Below are positions 27,562-39,163 of a stretch of 64,000 nt of DNA, one piece after another. The DNA comes from Apostichopus japonicus. Lineage: Eukaryota > Echinodermata > Holothuroidea > Aspidochirotida > Stichopodidae. Numbering within the stretch: the first letter of the stretch is position 1; each line of letters starts with the position of its first letter. The notes under the pieces are model-generated. The model did no database searches. It was not told the origin of the DNA and saw only the letters and a list, made by a program, of their open reading frames with translations. Both the position numbers and the translations under genes were made by a program. The stretch lies in NCBI RefSeq assembly GCF_037975245.1, contig NC_092567.1, forward strand, positions 19,777,376 through 19,841,375, given 5' to 3'.

Positions 27562-30234
27562 CTAACCGCTTTGCCTGTGGCCGGCTTCACCGGATGAGTT
27601 GCTATTATATCGTTACTTACGCCGCCGATTAGGGACAACAAATAGTGTTCTATGATTTTAAATATTAGACAGTTATATTTTGCACAGTATTATTCCTCTA
27701 TCAAGAGAGGCAAATCTAATCTTAGGCGGTAACGAGATGAAGACATCACTTCAAAAAACGACTACGTTCGTTTTAAGGATGTTGAAGAAGTTTTTACCTC
27801 TCCACACCCATTATCTTTTTGTTTCATCTTGTTGCCTGTTTTTTTTTGGGGGGAGGGGGGTGTGGGCTACGACAGGCCCTCTGACAGGATTTTCTTCTAG
27901 TTTAAACTGATAGTGCGGTCCGCAGTTTCAAGTCAGAATTTAATTTAAATTGTCGGATTTACTCACTGTATTAGATTTATATTTACTTGCTATATTAAAC
28001 CATATTTTTGAGCCTTATGGGTCCTCTCACATTCCTCCCTCCCAACCCCCCCCCCACCCCTCACCCTCACCCACATCCGGTGGATTCTCGTTTTGCAATT
28101 TGAATTTGAAGTAATATCTGGATTTGTCTTTAACCTACCATATTTACTCCATCTATATAGTAACGGTTAAGATATCACTCTCAAGCTCTATATCTATATG
28201 AGGGCAGCATGTCATTTTGTGTGAGCAACAAGTTTTATTCTTTCTCGAAGATAACATTTTCTTTTCAAAATATAAATACATAAATATGTTACTATCAAGA
28301 CCTATTCGTACTAAGTGTTGTCATAATTATGACATTTTCATAAGTAAGGGCATTGTTCGTTATAAATGACCAATTTTGAAGGTTCCGAAACAAGAAATCC
28401 CTGGGAAAATCAAATATGTTTCTCTCTTACATAGGTAAATGTTTGCGTATGAATGTACTGTAGTACATTTCGAAATATCGTAGTGGTGGCAGCAAAATCT
28501 ACGGAAGAAAATCTTAGAAACTACTGTGATTTGTAGATTGCTAGCTACGGTTTGCTTTGTGAATATACAAAAGGGTATAAGTTACTCTCTAGCGGAATAT
28601 TCCATTGGCAGATAAACCATTATCTTAAAGAGCAAAAACAAATGTCATATTGTTAGTATAGAAAACCCCATCGTTATATATTGTTCCGATTGCAAGAAAT
28701 TGCTGATTGAATGTAACGTATTTTGATTGGCTCAAACCTTGATCTTTCCAGGGATAGATAATATGTGATGTCATCATGAAATGTGGGTCCTTGAAAGCTT
28801 TCCTTTCCTATTATAATCTTCTTGTTGATTTATTCGCGAAATGCGATACATTCGATAAATTTTGCTTAGCTGTCAAAGTTTCCTGTGTAGATACAATTTC
28901 ATGAAAAGTTTTTTGGTGTTTTTTGTAGATTTTTTTAAATTGTATTTGTGAAAGAATTGTATTCGAATATTCAACAACATTTGAATTCGCCGCGATGACG
29001 TAATTCACTCTTCCCTTGTCAGATGCAAAAAGCACCGTGTCACCAAGCTTAAACATTTTTCGACTTACAAAATGCTATGAGGACATGATTTTGTTTTCAA
29101 ACTGTCGAAAATTCTTTCATTTTTTGTTAAACAATCAAACACATTTAGCAACGGGGCGTTCCCTTTAAATTGATCATCGAATAATTTTGTTCACATTGTT
29201 GGACAGTTTGCAACTTGTGATTTACTCCGCCGTCTCCTGCACAAGCGCAACACCATCTACCGTGCCTACAGCAATGAGCAGCATTCTTGCATTGCGCCCT
29301 CAGTTACAATTTCCGGATCCGTTAAATTTTCCTATCATGTCTTTATTGTTTTATTTTACGATTACTAAGAAAATTCACTGAAATCACAGTATATATCCTA
29401 AGCGTTTGCCCTTTTTATTTCATGCCATATTTTCATCTTTTTTTATTTAGGTCTAGTTAATTTAGCTAAGTAATTAGAGAAAACACCTGTTATATTGTCT
29501 GCTAGTTTTATACTGTTTAAATTCAATTAACTATGAGAAACAAATAAACGCAAGAAAACAACATTACCTCTCAGGTAGAAAAGTGGATATATACTAACAC
29601 AAAATAGGAAGCCACTACGCTCGAAGAAAAGTTTATTCAGGGGCAGATCTACTACATCTTGCTCGTCAATCGTCATGATACAAATTCATCGAGAGTTAAG
29701 GTATTGTACCAAAAGTAGTAAATTACATCCGAGAAAAAGGTTCACCGACAAAAGTTCTAGAAGTGATTTTGTTTTGGTTGTTGCATGTTTTCGGTCATCT
29801 GTGTTTAGCTGTTGCTTTCAGAGATTTGAATTTTTACAACCTATCGCCAATTTAAACTTTTCTTTTAGATATTTGAAGATGACATTGACAGATGCCGTTA
29901 TTGGAACAAATATATTGCTACGAGAATAATTCGTACAAATTTTTTCTTTTTACCTCAAAGTCTAAACGGTGATGGTATGAAAGATTTAAAGTGCATGACA
30001 GTCCAAGCCATTACTGATAGGCAGGAACATGTCAGCGGAAATTGACAAATTTAGTGTCTAAGTGTCTAAGTCAATGGAGCAATTAGTTGTGCTACATGAC
30101 CATTATGCAGGAGCGCCATCCATCAATCCCTTAAAAAACAAATAGACTACTGCACATCATTAATGCAGTATTAAGACTAACCTGCTCCAAACTGTCCTAC
30201 TAAGCACCCGATCCTCAAATGCTGGATAATAATC
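27562..30234. other. Non-coding stretch with one weak frame
   Basis: C-rich (28047-28062) and G-rich (27846-27860) tracts are the main composition features. The 81-codon minus frame at 28811-29056 is listed separately. Confidence 0.4.
28811..29056 (-). CDS. Unrecognised 81-residue open frame
   Basis: The frame begins MFKLGDTVLFASDKGRVNYV and is Lys/Asn/Ser-rich further on, ending in STRRL. Its composition is more protein-like than other frames nearby and it has no low-complexity run. I recognise no family and see no flanking splice sites. It could be chance or a relic of a retroelement. Confidence 0.15.
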   Translation of the reverse strand: MFKLGDTVLFASDKGRVNYVIAANSNVVEYSNTILSQIQFKKIYKKHQKTFHEIVSTQETLTAKQNLSNVSHFANKSTRRL

Positions 30235-30242
30235 GTCTAAAG

Positions 30243-30557
30243 CAGGGGTTCCCTAACTGGGGTGCATGAACCCCCGGGGGGGGGGGTGCGTGGGTCCATC
30301 CCAGCGGGTTCCTGAGACTATAAAGTACTTTTTGTTGAGCTAACATCTGATATATCATTTAATTTAGTAATGTACAAAAGTCGTACCTATCGACAAACTC
30401 TACACTATGAACTTGATCTTTCACGAAGCACTGTTATGCGAATCATAGTATATTATGACTCAGATCGTATCTCGAAATGTTGGGGGTTTTTGTGGACAAC
30501 TCTGACATCCACTGAGGTTTTTTTTTTGGGGGGGGGGATAAAGTTAGGGAAACCCTG
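30243..30557. mobile_element. Non-autonomous hAT element
   Basis: The left end CAGGGGTTCCCTAAC and the right end, reverse-complemented, CAGGGTTTCCCTAAC differ at one base. Flanks GTCTAAAG (30235-30242) and GTCCAAAG (30558-30565) are an 8-bp target duplication with one later substitution. The 315-bp element has G-rich tracts just inside both ends and no transposase. Confidence 0.85.
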
Positions 30558-30828
30558 GTCCAAAGTATTACGACCTATCAGGTTAATAATCGTCCTGTTG
30601 CTGTAACATATTTCATCTATTTATACATAGTTATTATATGTACAATACGTTAAGATGTTTCATAGGATTGCCAATTTTAATTATATCAATACCATTCGGT
30701 TGTTTCGTAAGGACTTGATAATAATGTGAGTATAAAGGCAGCCACTGTTCATGTAGGCCCTAGCACTCTACAACCGGAGCATTACCCTATGATTGAAGAG
30801 GTCTCAACAGATTCTTCTTCATTAATCT

Positions 30829-30896
30829 TGGAGTGACTCGAACTCGGGACCTTATGATTGAAAGGCACCGGCGTTAACCACTGAGTTAACACTCCC
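30829..30896 (-). tRNA. tRNA-like SINE head, copy A
   Basis: Read on the minus strand it starts GGGAGTGTTAACTCAGTGG (A-box-like) and continues through TTAACGCCGGTGCC to GAGTTCGAGTCACTCC (B-box-like). The same head occurs on the opposite strand at 33513-33580, which marks a dispersed repeat and not a single-copy tRNA gene. Confidence 0.55.
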
Positions 30897-31902
30897 TGTT
30901 CACAACAGTTCGGGTGTTTTGTAAGAATTTGTTAATTATGTGAGTAATGACAATTAAACCACTAGCTTAGGTTTTTTGTATTAGAGCTGCATGTGGTTGA
31001 AGAACAGCATGCAATTTATTAAAGAGCGATAAATCTTCAAAAGTGTAAACGTTTAATAACAATAATTAAAAATAGTACGCTAGACTCAGAAACCATTTTC
31101 AATTAAATCACTCTTTTTATTGTTAATATAATATTGTACATTTAATTATTTTCAGAACATAACTGACATTTATTCGCCTACCACGTCCGTAGCTTTAAAG
31201 CGCAAACGTAATTATAAATATGTTAATCTCCATACTGACTTTCCATCGAGAATACCACTCTTCCAAACGTACAAAGAGACATACATTCCCCCACATCTTC
31301 TGATCCGTCCCCCACTGAAACTCAAAGGGACACATAAAGGGATATTAACATTGAATGAACTTAATACAGAGTTAAATACATTAAAATACATTTTTTTCTT
31401 ATTTTGCAGCCGCTATTACAACAATTGTTCTACTTGAAAGGTACATGTCTTATCACGATACCTTTGAATTATTCCAATTAGACTATTATACAACAGTTTC
31501 AGTGAGAAGAACTTCATTCGCGTCTGATCTAATCTCAAGAAAAGTTCATAATTGTCAAACAGCCGACAAAAGGTTGTATATGATTTAGTATGTAATGCCA
31601 TGTCCTTTCCACAAGGAAATAATAAGGCTATAAACTGATATCTGTATATAACTATACTGTAGGTTTAGCTAATAGACGATAGTATGCGAAATATGTTACC
31701 GAACAATTAAATCAATATACCTTTTGTTAACATTTGAAGGGCTTTTATAAGTCTGTGTCGATAACACAACTCTGGGATCACCAAGTGCTTCAACTGTTAA
31801 TAAAGTAACGTCAGCCAGTACCCGCACCTTTATTTGAACGAAACTGAGTTTAGACACTTGATTAATTTAACCACAAGCGGAACCATGTTAGTTGATAAAG
31901 AT

Positions 31903-32031
31903 TATAAAAGTAAGTCGTATTTTGCAGTGGACCAATCTCGTTCCTCTGCGAGTGAATTACATCGGTCACTATGCCAACGTTATCGACGGTTGTGATTTCA
32001 GGTTCTGTGACTTATAGCATGGAGCTATTAG
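31903..32031 (+). other. Candidate TATA promoter and first exon on the plus strand
   Basis: TATAAAAG (31903-31910) is followed about 60 nt later by ATG at 31971. An in-frame TGA lies upstream, then 20 open codons (MPTLSTVVISGSVTYSMELL), then a strong donor GGTAAGT with the intron starting at 32032. That is the layout of a short first coding exon ending in phase 1. I could not find the next exon. Such a gene would run against the neuropeptide gene that ends at 32806. It may be chance. Confidence 0.22.
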
Positions 32032-32805
32032 GTAAGTTGAGATTATCCATTTCATGTTCTAAGTCTGTGTTGAATTTCAAGGAATCGATCTCCATTAAGA
32101 GGAGGGGGTAACACATAAATACTGCAAATTCAACATATCGTGTCTCAGCTTAATAATAATAATAATATTTATTATTATTAGTAGTAGCTATAATAGTAAG
32201 GTAGGGGACGATACTGGAGATATGAACATAAAAATCACAGTGCGAGAAGTTTGAATTTCATTACATACAAACGTATAGGCTTTTGCAATTTTAAATTCAA
32301 TGAGTTGTATAACTATGGACTGCATAGAAGTACGTGGACATTTAAGTACACACGCTTGGTTTTGCTTAAGCCCTCGTCTTTGGAATGCATTCTGTTGTAA
32401 GCATGCGTTACGGATTCAATTCTCGATTTCCCATCCGACATATAGATTACCAAAGTTTTAATATAGTTATGTACAAATTTGAGCACTTGCTTCTGGCATT
32501 TAGGATACATATTATGATCGGTATTAAGCCAGAACATTCTAAATCTACAATTACTCTAAATCTAAATATTTTTTGTTGTTTTTTGTTTATAAAACCAGTT
32601 TGTCAGTAAGCTACTTTATCATGATTCCTATATTTTCATATAAGTTTTGGTGTGTTCCAAATGATCGTAAACATTCACCTTTGCGTCGATTTTCAATAAA
32701 CAAACATTTTCTAAAGTCGAATCGGTATAACGGACGTTTGAAAGTTAACTAAAATCCTAAAAGAGAATAAGGTGGGAAGTTGAGGACATCCTCTTATTGT
32801 ATTGT

Positions 32806-32909
32806 TTAGTCTAATAGTTCTTCGTCGTCGTCAAACAAAACTGGAGTTTCGTCTTCCCTCTTTTCGGCAATCTCCAACATTCTCTTTAGCAGCGGAAACT
32901 CCTCAAATC
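32806..32909 (-). CDS. Neuropeptide precursor exon 7 (acidic C-terminus)
   Basis: A near-perfect acceptor (polypyrimidine, then TCTTGCTCTTAG) opens GFEEFPLLKRMLEIAEKR, followed by an acidic tail ending DDDEELLD and TAA at 32806-32808. The KR pairs allow further cleavage. I did not place a polyadenylation signal. Confidence 0.78.
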
Positions 32910-35900
32910 CTAAGAGCAAGAGAAAGACAAAAAAAAAACAGTTATAAAGTAATACATAGTACCAACTCAGTAATATAATAATTGAATTTTTATATAGCGC
33001 TTTACAACAGCGGTAGGTCTCAAAGCGCTTTACAGACGTTATATTACCCCTGGTCAATAACCTGTCCCAGAGAGTCGAGGCAATCCCTCCAGTCGGCAGC
33101 AGTTATATACAGTGCGCCCAATGACAAGTTACCTCACAGGTACCCATTTAACCCCTGGGCGGAGAGAGGCAATTGAGATAAAGCATCTTGCCCAAGGACA
33201 CAACGTAATGAACTAGCCAGGAATCGAACCAGCAATCCTTGGATCACGAGTCCGACGCCTTAGCCAATTGGCCACCACGCTCTCGTGGTCATTATATGAT
33301 AACTTAATCAGATTCACATAGGAGAATGAAGAGGGCGCTCGTTATTGCTTGAATCAGACTAATAATTTCGAAACGTATTTCTCTTGTCGAGTGCTTTCAA
33401 GTTTTCATTTTCCTTAAACATATTACGAAAGTTAAGAAACATCATTCTTTATGGCATATTTCCGTGGACCCCGCTATTGAACTCGGGCCTGTTTGTGTGT
33501 CCCAAAGTATATGGAGTGTTAGCTCAGTGGTTAACGCCTGTGCCTGTCAATCATAAGTTCCCCGGTTCGAGTCACTCCAAGATTTAATGTATGCCGTCCA
33601 GTTACATAGTTGTTGACAATTGACAATTCATAATAATGGACGTTCAATATGAATGTCAGAGACTGACTTCGGTCAGCTTACGGCTTTGATATAAGCCAAT
33701 GAGGCTTCTTCGCGAGTTTCTGCTTGCAGGAGTATCTAAAATACACACATACATACAAGTGAGGAGCTGTCTCAGAGCGCTGACGTCACTATTGACCTAT
33801 TCAGAGTTCTTGTTATCCGCAATATCCATATGACATGTCAACTCTTCCCCTCTCCCATTTCGGGTGTTGTCTTTTTCAATCTACGAGCACCTTTTTTGTT
33901 GAGAAATGAAGAAAGTGTATACTTAAAATACCCTTTTCTTGATATGTTTTAAAATGTAAATAAGATGTAGCTGCCAGTGGTAGTCTGCCCCCATCCCCTT
34001 ACTATCACCAACACTCACCGTCAAGCTTTTCCGGTACTCTCTTAACAGTCATTTCTTCAGTTGGTTTTGTGTGAGAAATAAGAAGAAATGCAAACTTCAT
34101 GTCCACATGTAGAATTGTATAATAGAGTACAAATTACATTTTAATCAGTAGCGTATTTAAAACAAAATATATTTGAGTACGGTTATCAATTTGCAAAATT
34201 GATATTCGAGAGATAAACATTTAAAACGTGTTGTCTTTCTTAAATGCTAAAACAGTGTTGATATCAACATTTCACTAAAATAGAAATCATTGTGCTACAT
34301 TTTTCGCGTCGGAATGTCGGCACATTTCATACATCGACGACCAACTGGTTTCTGCCTTTTTTTTTACATTAAAGCTACAATTAATTGACAAATGATTGAT
34401 TATACATACGTCTACCGAATAATCTCGGTTTTCCAGTCCATCCGGCGCGTTTATTCTCGTCATCCTCGTCCTCTATGTCCTCGAAATTTTTAACTGTAAA
34501 CGACGAAAGGTTAAAAGAAGAAATTGATATTCACAGTTGTAAAACTTCGAGTTGATCGATGATGTCATTAGGCTTACATGACGTTTTGTTCACTACATGG
34601 TTGGCACTGATGAAATTTAACCTTAATTTGTGGTTGAAACAATGAAAAATTGTTAGTGACCTAGATCCAGCACTCTCATACCCAAATGCTTTTTTTTTCC
34701 ATGGTAGGAATTATTATAAAAATGAACATCTCCAAACCAATATCAAACATTAAGTTCATTAACTATAAAATATTTAGTGTTGGATGTTTATTTGTTTTTG
34801 TTTGAGGGGGTTCATGAATGGTAACGTAAATTTGATCAGAAATGTTTCAAAACAAGTAAACATAACTGACATATTGGTATTTAGAGTTAAGTTGATTGTA
34901 AATAATTGCTATGCCTCTCGCACATTACACGCCGCTTCGGTAACTTCCCCTATCGCCCCTGCTTTCGAAATGAAATTATTAAAATATGTTATTGAGTTGA
35001 CCTTGAGTTGGATAGGGTTACTAGTTTGTCTAAAGTGGGATGTGAAGTTTATAAAATACCAATACCTATGGAATATTCACATTATGGATGCATCAAATTG
35101 TGGAGTATAAAATTAGACGTAAATTGTAAAGGAAAACAAACATTATTTATCAGTATGCAACAATGACGTCACACCTGTTTGCTCAAAGTTCACTTTTGGT
35201 AGAATATCGGTGGCAACTTCAACTGTCAATATCTCAAAAACGGTACATAGGAACTGAATGCAAATTTAACCAGAATGCTTAGATTATGTTCCTCTACAAC
35301 ATGTCAGCAAGAAATTTTGACCTGGACTATTCTTTTAAAAAGGCAAATATCTTAATGGCTATAGACAAAGTACTAGCACAATAAGTTTCCTTTCCGTTTG
35401 GCCTATGACATAATCACGACTAAAAATTCTACATAATGCCATTCTCTAAGGGCAAACATTTTTCAATTGACCCTCATAAGAATCCCATTCAGGGATGACT
35501 ACTGTCCGATTTCTATGGGTATATTCATACCTAATTGTTGAGGGACATGTTAAATTTTGCGAATATCATTGAGAACTCTGATTTCGAATATTGCCTACAT
35601 TTTGTGTACCTCCCTCTGTTTCTCGTCCAGCTAAAACCCAGCCTCAGGTTTTTTTTCGGATACCTCTGTCATAAACGTTTAAGTCTATTTACAACGTTAG
35701 ATGCAAAGGTAAAAACATTATGAATTTAAATCTCTCACAGAAAAGATGGTTTCAACTAAAATATAGTTCGCAGAGATGATTGAAGTTATTCGATTTATTT
35801 TATCATAGTCAAATACGAACACACCAATATTACCCAACACCAGTACTACCATGCATATCGAGATTGAAAGAAATAATCTCGGTATTAACTTGTGCACATT

Positions 35901-38900
35901 ATAACGAAAGAGATTTTCAAAACACAGCTGCTTTTATCATATGACTTCAGTTGCAGGATATTGCACACAAAAGACTAGTGCCTGAAAATTAAAACAACAA
36001 ACCCACATTGCGACAAGAGCTAATTTTATCAACCGACTATATTCTGCAAGAAAACAAATGAAATTTCAAACTCTTATTAATGACATTACAAAAGCAAATG
36101 TACCCCACCACCAGATATTAATGGGTTTATCGGTTTATGAATAGGGAAAAATTGACTTCAATCATATATCCTGGACTCTAATTGATTATCATGAACAAAG
36201 CGCAGACTCCTTTAGAGAGCTATTGGTTCATTTGGTTCATGTAAATTCATTCTGTTAAATGAAAAAAAAAACAATTTGTATTGGTGGGGTGTGGGGGTGG
36301 GGAGGGTTCTGTTTATTATCAATACACATGCAAATCGCTACAATGCACTTCGTGGGTTGCAATGGTTGCAAGAAAATAACTCAAAGAAGTATATTATGTC
36401 TTTTCGTTTACGTGGCAAATTACGCCATAGTTTCAACATATCTTACGGTTAATGCACAAAAGAATTTCACATATTAGAAGAAGACTTATTGTATCAGAGA
36501 GTTAGCACAGCAATTAATATTCAGTTCGTCGAAAAATTTCTCATAAAGGTGCATGTTTATTATACTAAAACAAATAAGAGCTAATTCGTTTTTGTTTTAA
36601 GGAAACGGAAATTTAATGTGGCTTGGTCCAATCAGAATGGATTAACGGTCGTCATTACCATCTCTAGATACTCGGGATGGATGCCACGCCCTCACTGTAA
36701 AACAGGAAATATAATATAAGCATCAATTATAATAACGTATATTATAATATTTAACATTTATATAAGTATATGAAATTATGGAAAGCTAAATGTGAATTTT
36801 TAGACAATGAAAAGAGCAAAGAAATACATGGATAGACAAACATTGCAATTATATTAATTGGCTAGTTTATTTAATTGACCAAATTTTGACCAGGCAAATC
36901 ACGTAAAATTGTTATGATAGTACTGAAACATCATGATTATGGTCTTCTATAAGAAAAAAATAATGCCATAGTTTTCCAAATTTGTACCATCAGGCAGTCA
37001 CGTAAAACATTTACTACCACCACGTATGGATTATTCAAATGATCAATCTGTAGTAACATATCTCAAAACTCACTTATATTGGGTCTAGGACCCCAAGCAG
37101 TCCTTTTAATGGTACTGTATGAGACGTCTGATTTTTGTTTTCTCGGTGGCATTATTCCATCTAACATAAAATAAAATATATATCCGTTAGAATAACATAG
37201 CATATTGGACATTATTTAAACTATTTATGATGTATTATTACATTTGCTTAAAGTACCGTTTTTTTGTTTCCAAAATTTCCAAAACCATGACATTCAACAT
37301 TAACTACGCTAAGGCACCCTCCCTATGGGGGTTAGGAACTGGCGAATATGGAGTATATCCCCCCACCCTCCCTGTCCTCCTATTCGACTGTCAACCCCTC
37401 CCCCTTCCTCCCCTCCGGGATGATATCATATATTCGACAATTTTATTTCTAACTGCGTATGTGCTATAGTTATGTTTTTTTTTGTAACATCTGTACGATA
37501 GATTACCATATAAACGTGCTGTGAAAATAGTTGATCTTAAAGAATCTCATGCATTTCTTTTTAATGAGAAGAGCACTCGGTGGCAATTCAAATATTAAAT
37601 TTAAAAAGTAAAAGTTCATCTTCTAAACCAATATACCCCAATTTATCCAACCATTATACTGCGAAACAAAGGATCTATTTAACAGTCAACTATTTTTAAC
37701 CTTCAAAAGAGAGATCTATCTTTTGGGAGATCTAAACTTCTAACTAAAATCATTCAGTTAATTAATGTTCACGCTCTACGCAGTCATTCATTTAACGGCA
37801 TTGGATTTTATAAAATTCTTACCAACATTTTCACCTAAAACGTAGACTCTAATTACACCTACGCATTCTAAACATTATTTTTGATAATTCGTTAATGCCA
37901 AAGAGTATATTAATACTATACAACAACAAAAAAATCGCAAATTGATTGCAACTTGATTGAAAATCATCATCTACCCGTCTACACTCCTTCACGGTTCAAA
38001 CTCAGAAATGAATTTCCAAAGCTTTCATTCGTGACGAGGAGTTGTAATAGGACTCCGTTTATCAATTAACTGTACCAGATTTTCTTAATTAAAGAATGAT
38101 ATAGATACGCATGAGAAACTAGAAAAGGTTTTCCCAGTTTATATTTATTCAAATCGGATACATCATAAAGCGAAAGCAAATTTAACATGACACTCCAAAT
38201 TGATCATGAATAATTTATAGACGATAGTAGGCTAAGTAAACATATATACATTTATTGATGATATGATATTATAAAACTTACAGAGAAACAGAGCCTGCGG
38301 CGTCCAGCCCTGTGATCTTCGATTCTGAAATTGAAACCAAAAACAAATCGAACCATGTAAAAATTAAATCATTTTCACAACAATCCCGTGAAGGGCTAAT
38401 CCGACATCCATTTCATTTAGTTTTGTTCTTCCAAAACTGGCTTGTAGAAAACTAAGACAGAATAAATCCCGTTAAGTCTGTGGTAATCATTTTTCTTATA
38501 ATCTTATAGGCATGATGAACGAGAATACTCTCCCAGTAGGAAGCAAAAATAAGAAAGAAGTAAAATTACCCCATAAAAATACGAAAACATTGATAAAAAA
38601 GTACGGAACTCTAACCACATCATATCAGTGGAAAACGTAAGGCTACATTACATTCTGACGACCGACTTCACTTAAACTTTTTTTTTTACCGAAAAGGGAT
38701 GAATACAAATTATGGAAATTGTTTTATGTCAGATATCTATTTCGTCAACAATCTGTCTCGACTCTGCCACATTCTTCTCACCCCGAAACGTCGGATAATC
38801 CATGTACAATTCGCTGTTAATCGTTAACTTATGTTAGAACGAAAAAGCCACACACATAAAGGTATAGCTGATCATCGCATATAGTGCTTTACACTCTAAA

Positions 38901-39163
38901 TTGTTCTCGTCACTCAATGCGTTCGAAAAAAATACTGCAAATTTGCAGGTTCTTGAACAATTTTAATCCTTGAAATGATGATACTTTCTCTAATAGGTAT
39001 TCTTCTCTGTTTCTGTTAATATCATTTTCATTTAGCGTAGCAGAAAAAGTAAAAACTTACATATTGCTTAGGCCTTTCTTCCGCAGTGGACATTATAATA
39101 CAGAATAGCGCCATCACCAGTCCAAGCTGAACCACAGTAGATGAGGATATAGTCATCTTCATT
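32806..39163 (-). CDS. Spexin/galanin-type multi-peptide neuropeptide precursor (7 exons)
   Basis: Seven exons (39061-39163, 38282-38324, 37074-37160, 36659-36694, 34410-34493, 34019-34054, 32806-32909) join in consistent phase into 163 residues. Residues 1-27 form a signal peptide (hydrophobic core VVQLGLVMALFCIIM, likely cut after STA). RR at residues 36-37 precedes SQGWTPQALFLYGIMPP, which ends at RK. WTPQA after RR matches vertebrate spexin (NWTPQAMLYLKGAQ), and GWT matches galanin. Further peptides are bounded by KR or single R: TAWGPRPNIMR, AWHPSRVSR, and AGWTGKPRLF with a Gly for amidation. The C-terminal third holds two acidic segments. Known members are secreted ligands of GALR-type receptors, so a secreted peptide hormone or transmitter is inferred. 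Exons 3-6 are all phase 1-1 and skippable. The first exon has a splice acceptor before the ATG, so at least one upstream 5' UTR exon is expected. Exon 6's acceptor is the weakest. Confidence 0.8.
32972..33287 (-). mobile_element. tRNA-derived SINE in the last intron of the neuropeptide gene
   Basis: The minus strand begins with a Ser-tRNA-like head (GTGGCCAATTGGCTAAGGCG, then GGTTCGATTCCTGG). The body contains GTGTCCTTGGGCAAGATGC and CCAGGGGTTAAATGGGTACC. The 3' part is GTAAAGCGCTTTGAG...AAAGCGCTATATAAA. This head-body-tail order, including the CGCTATATAA tail, is typical of SINEs in marine deuterostomes. The target duplication is not clear. Confidence 0.75.
33513..33757 (+). mobile_element. 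tRNA-headed SINE, copy B
   Basis: The head at 33513-33580 (GGAGTGTTAGCTCAGTGG ... GGTTCGAGTCACTCC) matches the minus-strand copy at 30829-30896. The body runs to a CACACATACATACAAG simple tail. It lies in intron 6 of the neuropeptide gene, opposite to its transcription. The right limit is approximate. Confidence 0.55.
34019..34054 (-). CDS. Neuropeptide precursor exon 6 (microexon)
   Basis: Thirty-six nt encode QMTVKRVPEKLD with the strong donor G|GTGAGTGTT. The acceptor is CAACTGAAG, whose pyrimidine tract (TTTCTTCTTATTTCTC) lies about 15 nt upstream, so the 5' edge is less certain. The phase fits both neighbours. Confidence 0.6.
34410..34493 (-). CDS. Neuropeptide precursor exon 5 (AGWTGKPRLF-amide)
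   Basis: This 84-nt symmetric exon has acceptor CGTTTACAG and donor AC|GTATGT. It encodes an acidic spacer (FEDIEDEDDEN), then KR, AGWTGKPRLF, and GR. Gly-Arg after Phe predicts C-terminal amidation. Confidence 0.78.
36659..36694 (-). CDS. Neuropeptide precursor exon 4 (36-nt microexon)
   Basis: The acceptor TTCCTGTTTTACAG and donor GATG|GTAATG bound 12 codons (MRAWHPSRVSRD). If the donor is not used, the frame reads GNDDR and stops, giving a short form of the precursor. The donor is weaker than its neighbours (GTAATG), so both outcomes are possible. Confidence 0.65.
37074..37160 (-). CDS. Neuropeptide precursor exon 3
   Basis: This 87-nt symmetric exon (phase 1-1) has acceptor TTTTATGTTAG and donor A|GTGAGTTT. 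It completes the first peptide (YGIMPP-RK), then a spacer (QKSDVSYSTI), KR and TAWGPRPNI. Confidence 0.75.
38282..38324 (-). CDS. Neuropeptide precursor exon 2 (spexin-like core)
   Basis: This 43-nt exon has acceptor TTTCAATTTCAG and donor CT|GTAAGTTT. It encodes NRRSQGWTPQALFL and ends in phase 1. The RR convertase site and the conserved WTPQA are together here. Confidence 0.8.
39061..39163 (-). CDS. Neuropeptide precursor exon 1 (signal peptide)
   Basis: The acceptor ATTATATTTTAG precedes A-ATG, with the start at 39162. The exon encodes 34 residues, MKMTISSS through EERPKQY, and ends in phase 0 at donor ATAT|GTAAGT. The hydrophobic core and the S-T-A cleavage site are typical of secretory proteins. 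A CRE octamer lies about 230 bp upstream at 39390-39397. Confidence 0.75.

Noticed and set aside
26607-27565. Long open frames (up to 275 codons) rich in Ile, Tyr, Gln, Pro and Asn on both strands
   Set aside because: They are translations of the CCAAT minisatellite. All frames are open because the repeat unit lacks stop codons.
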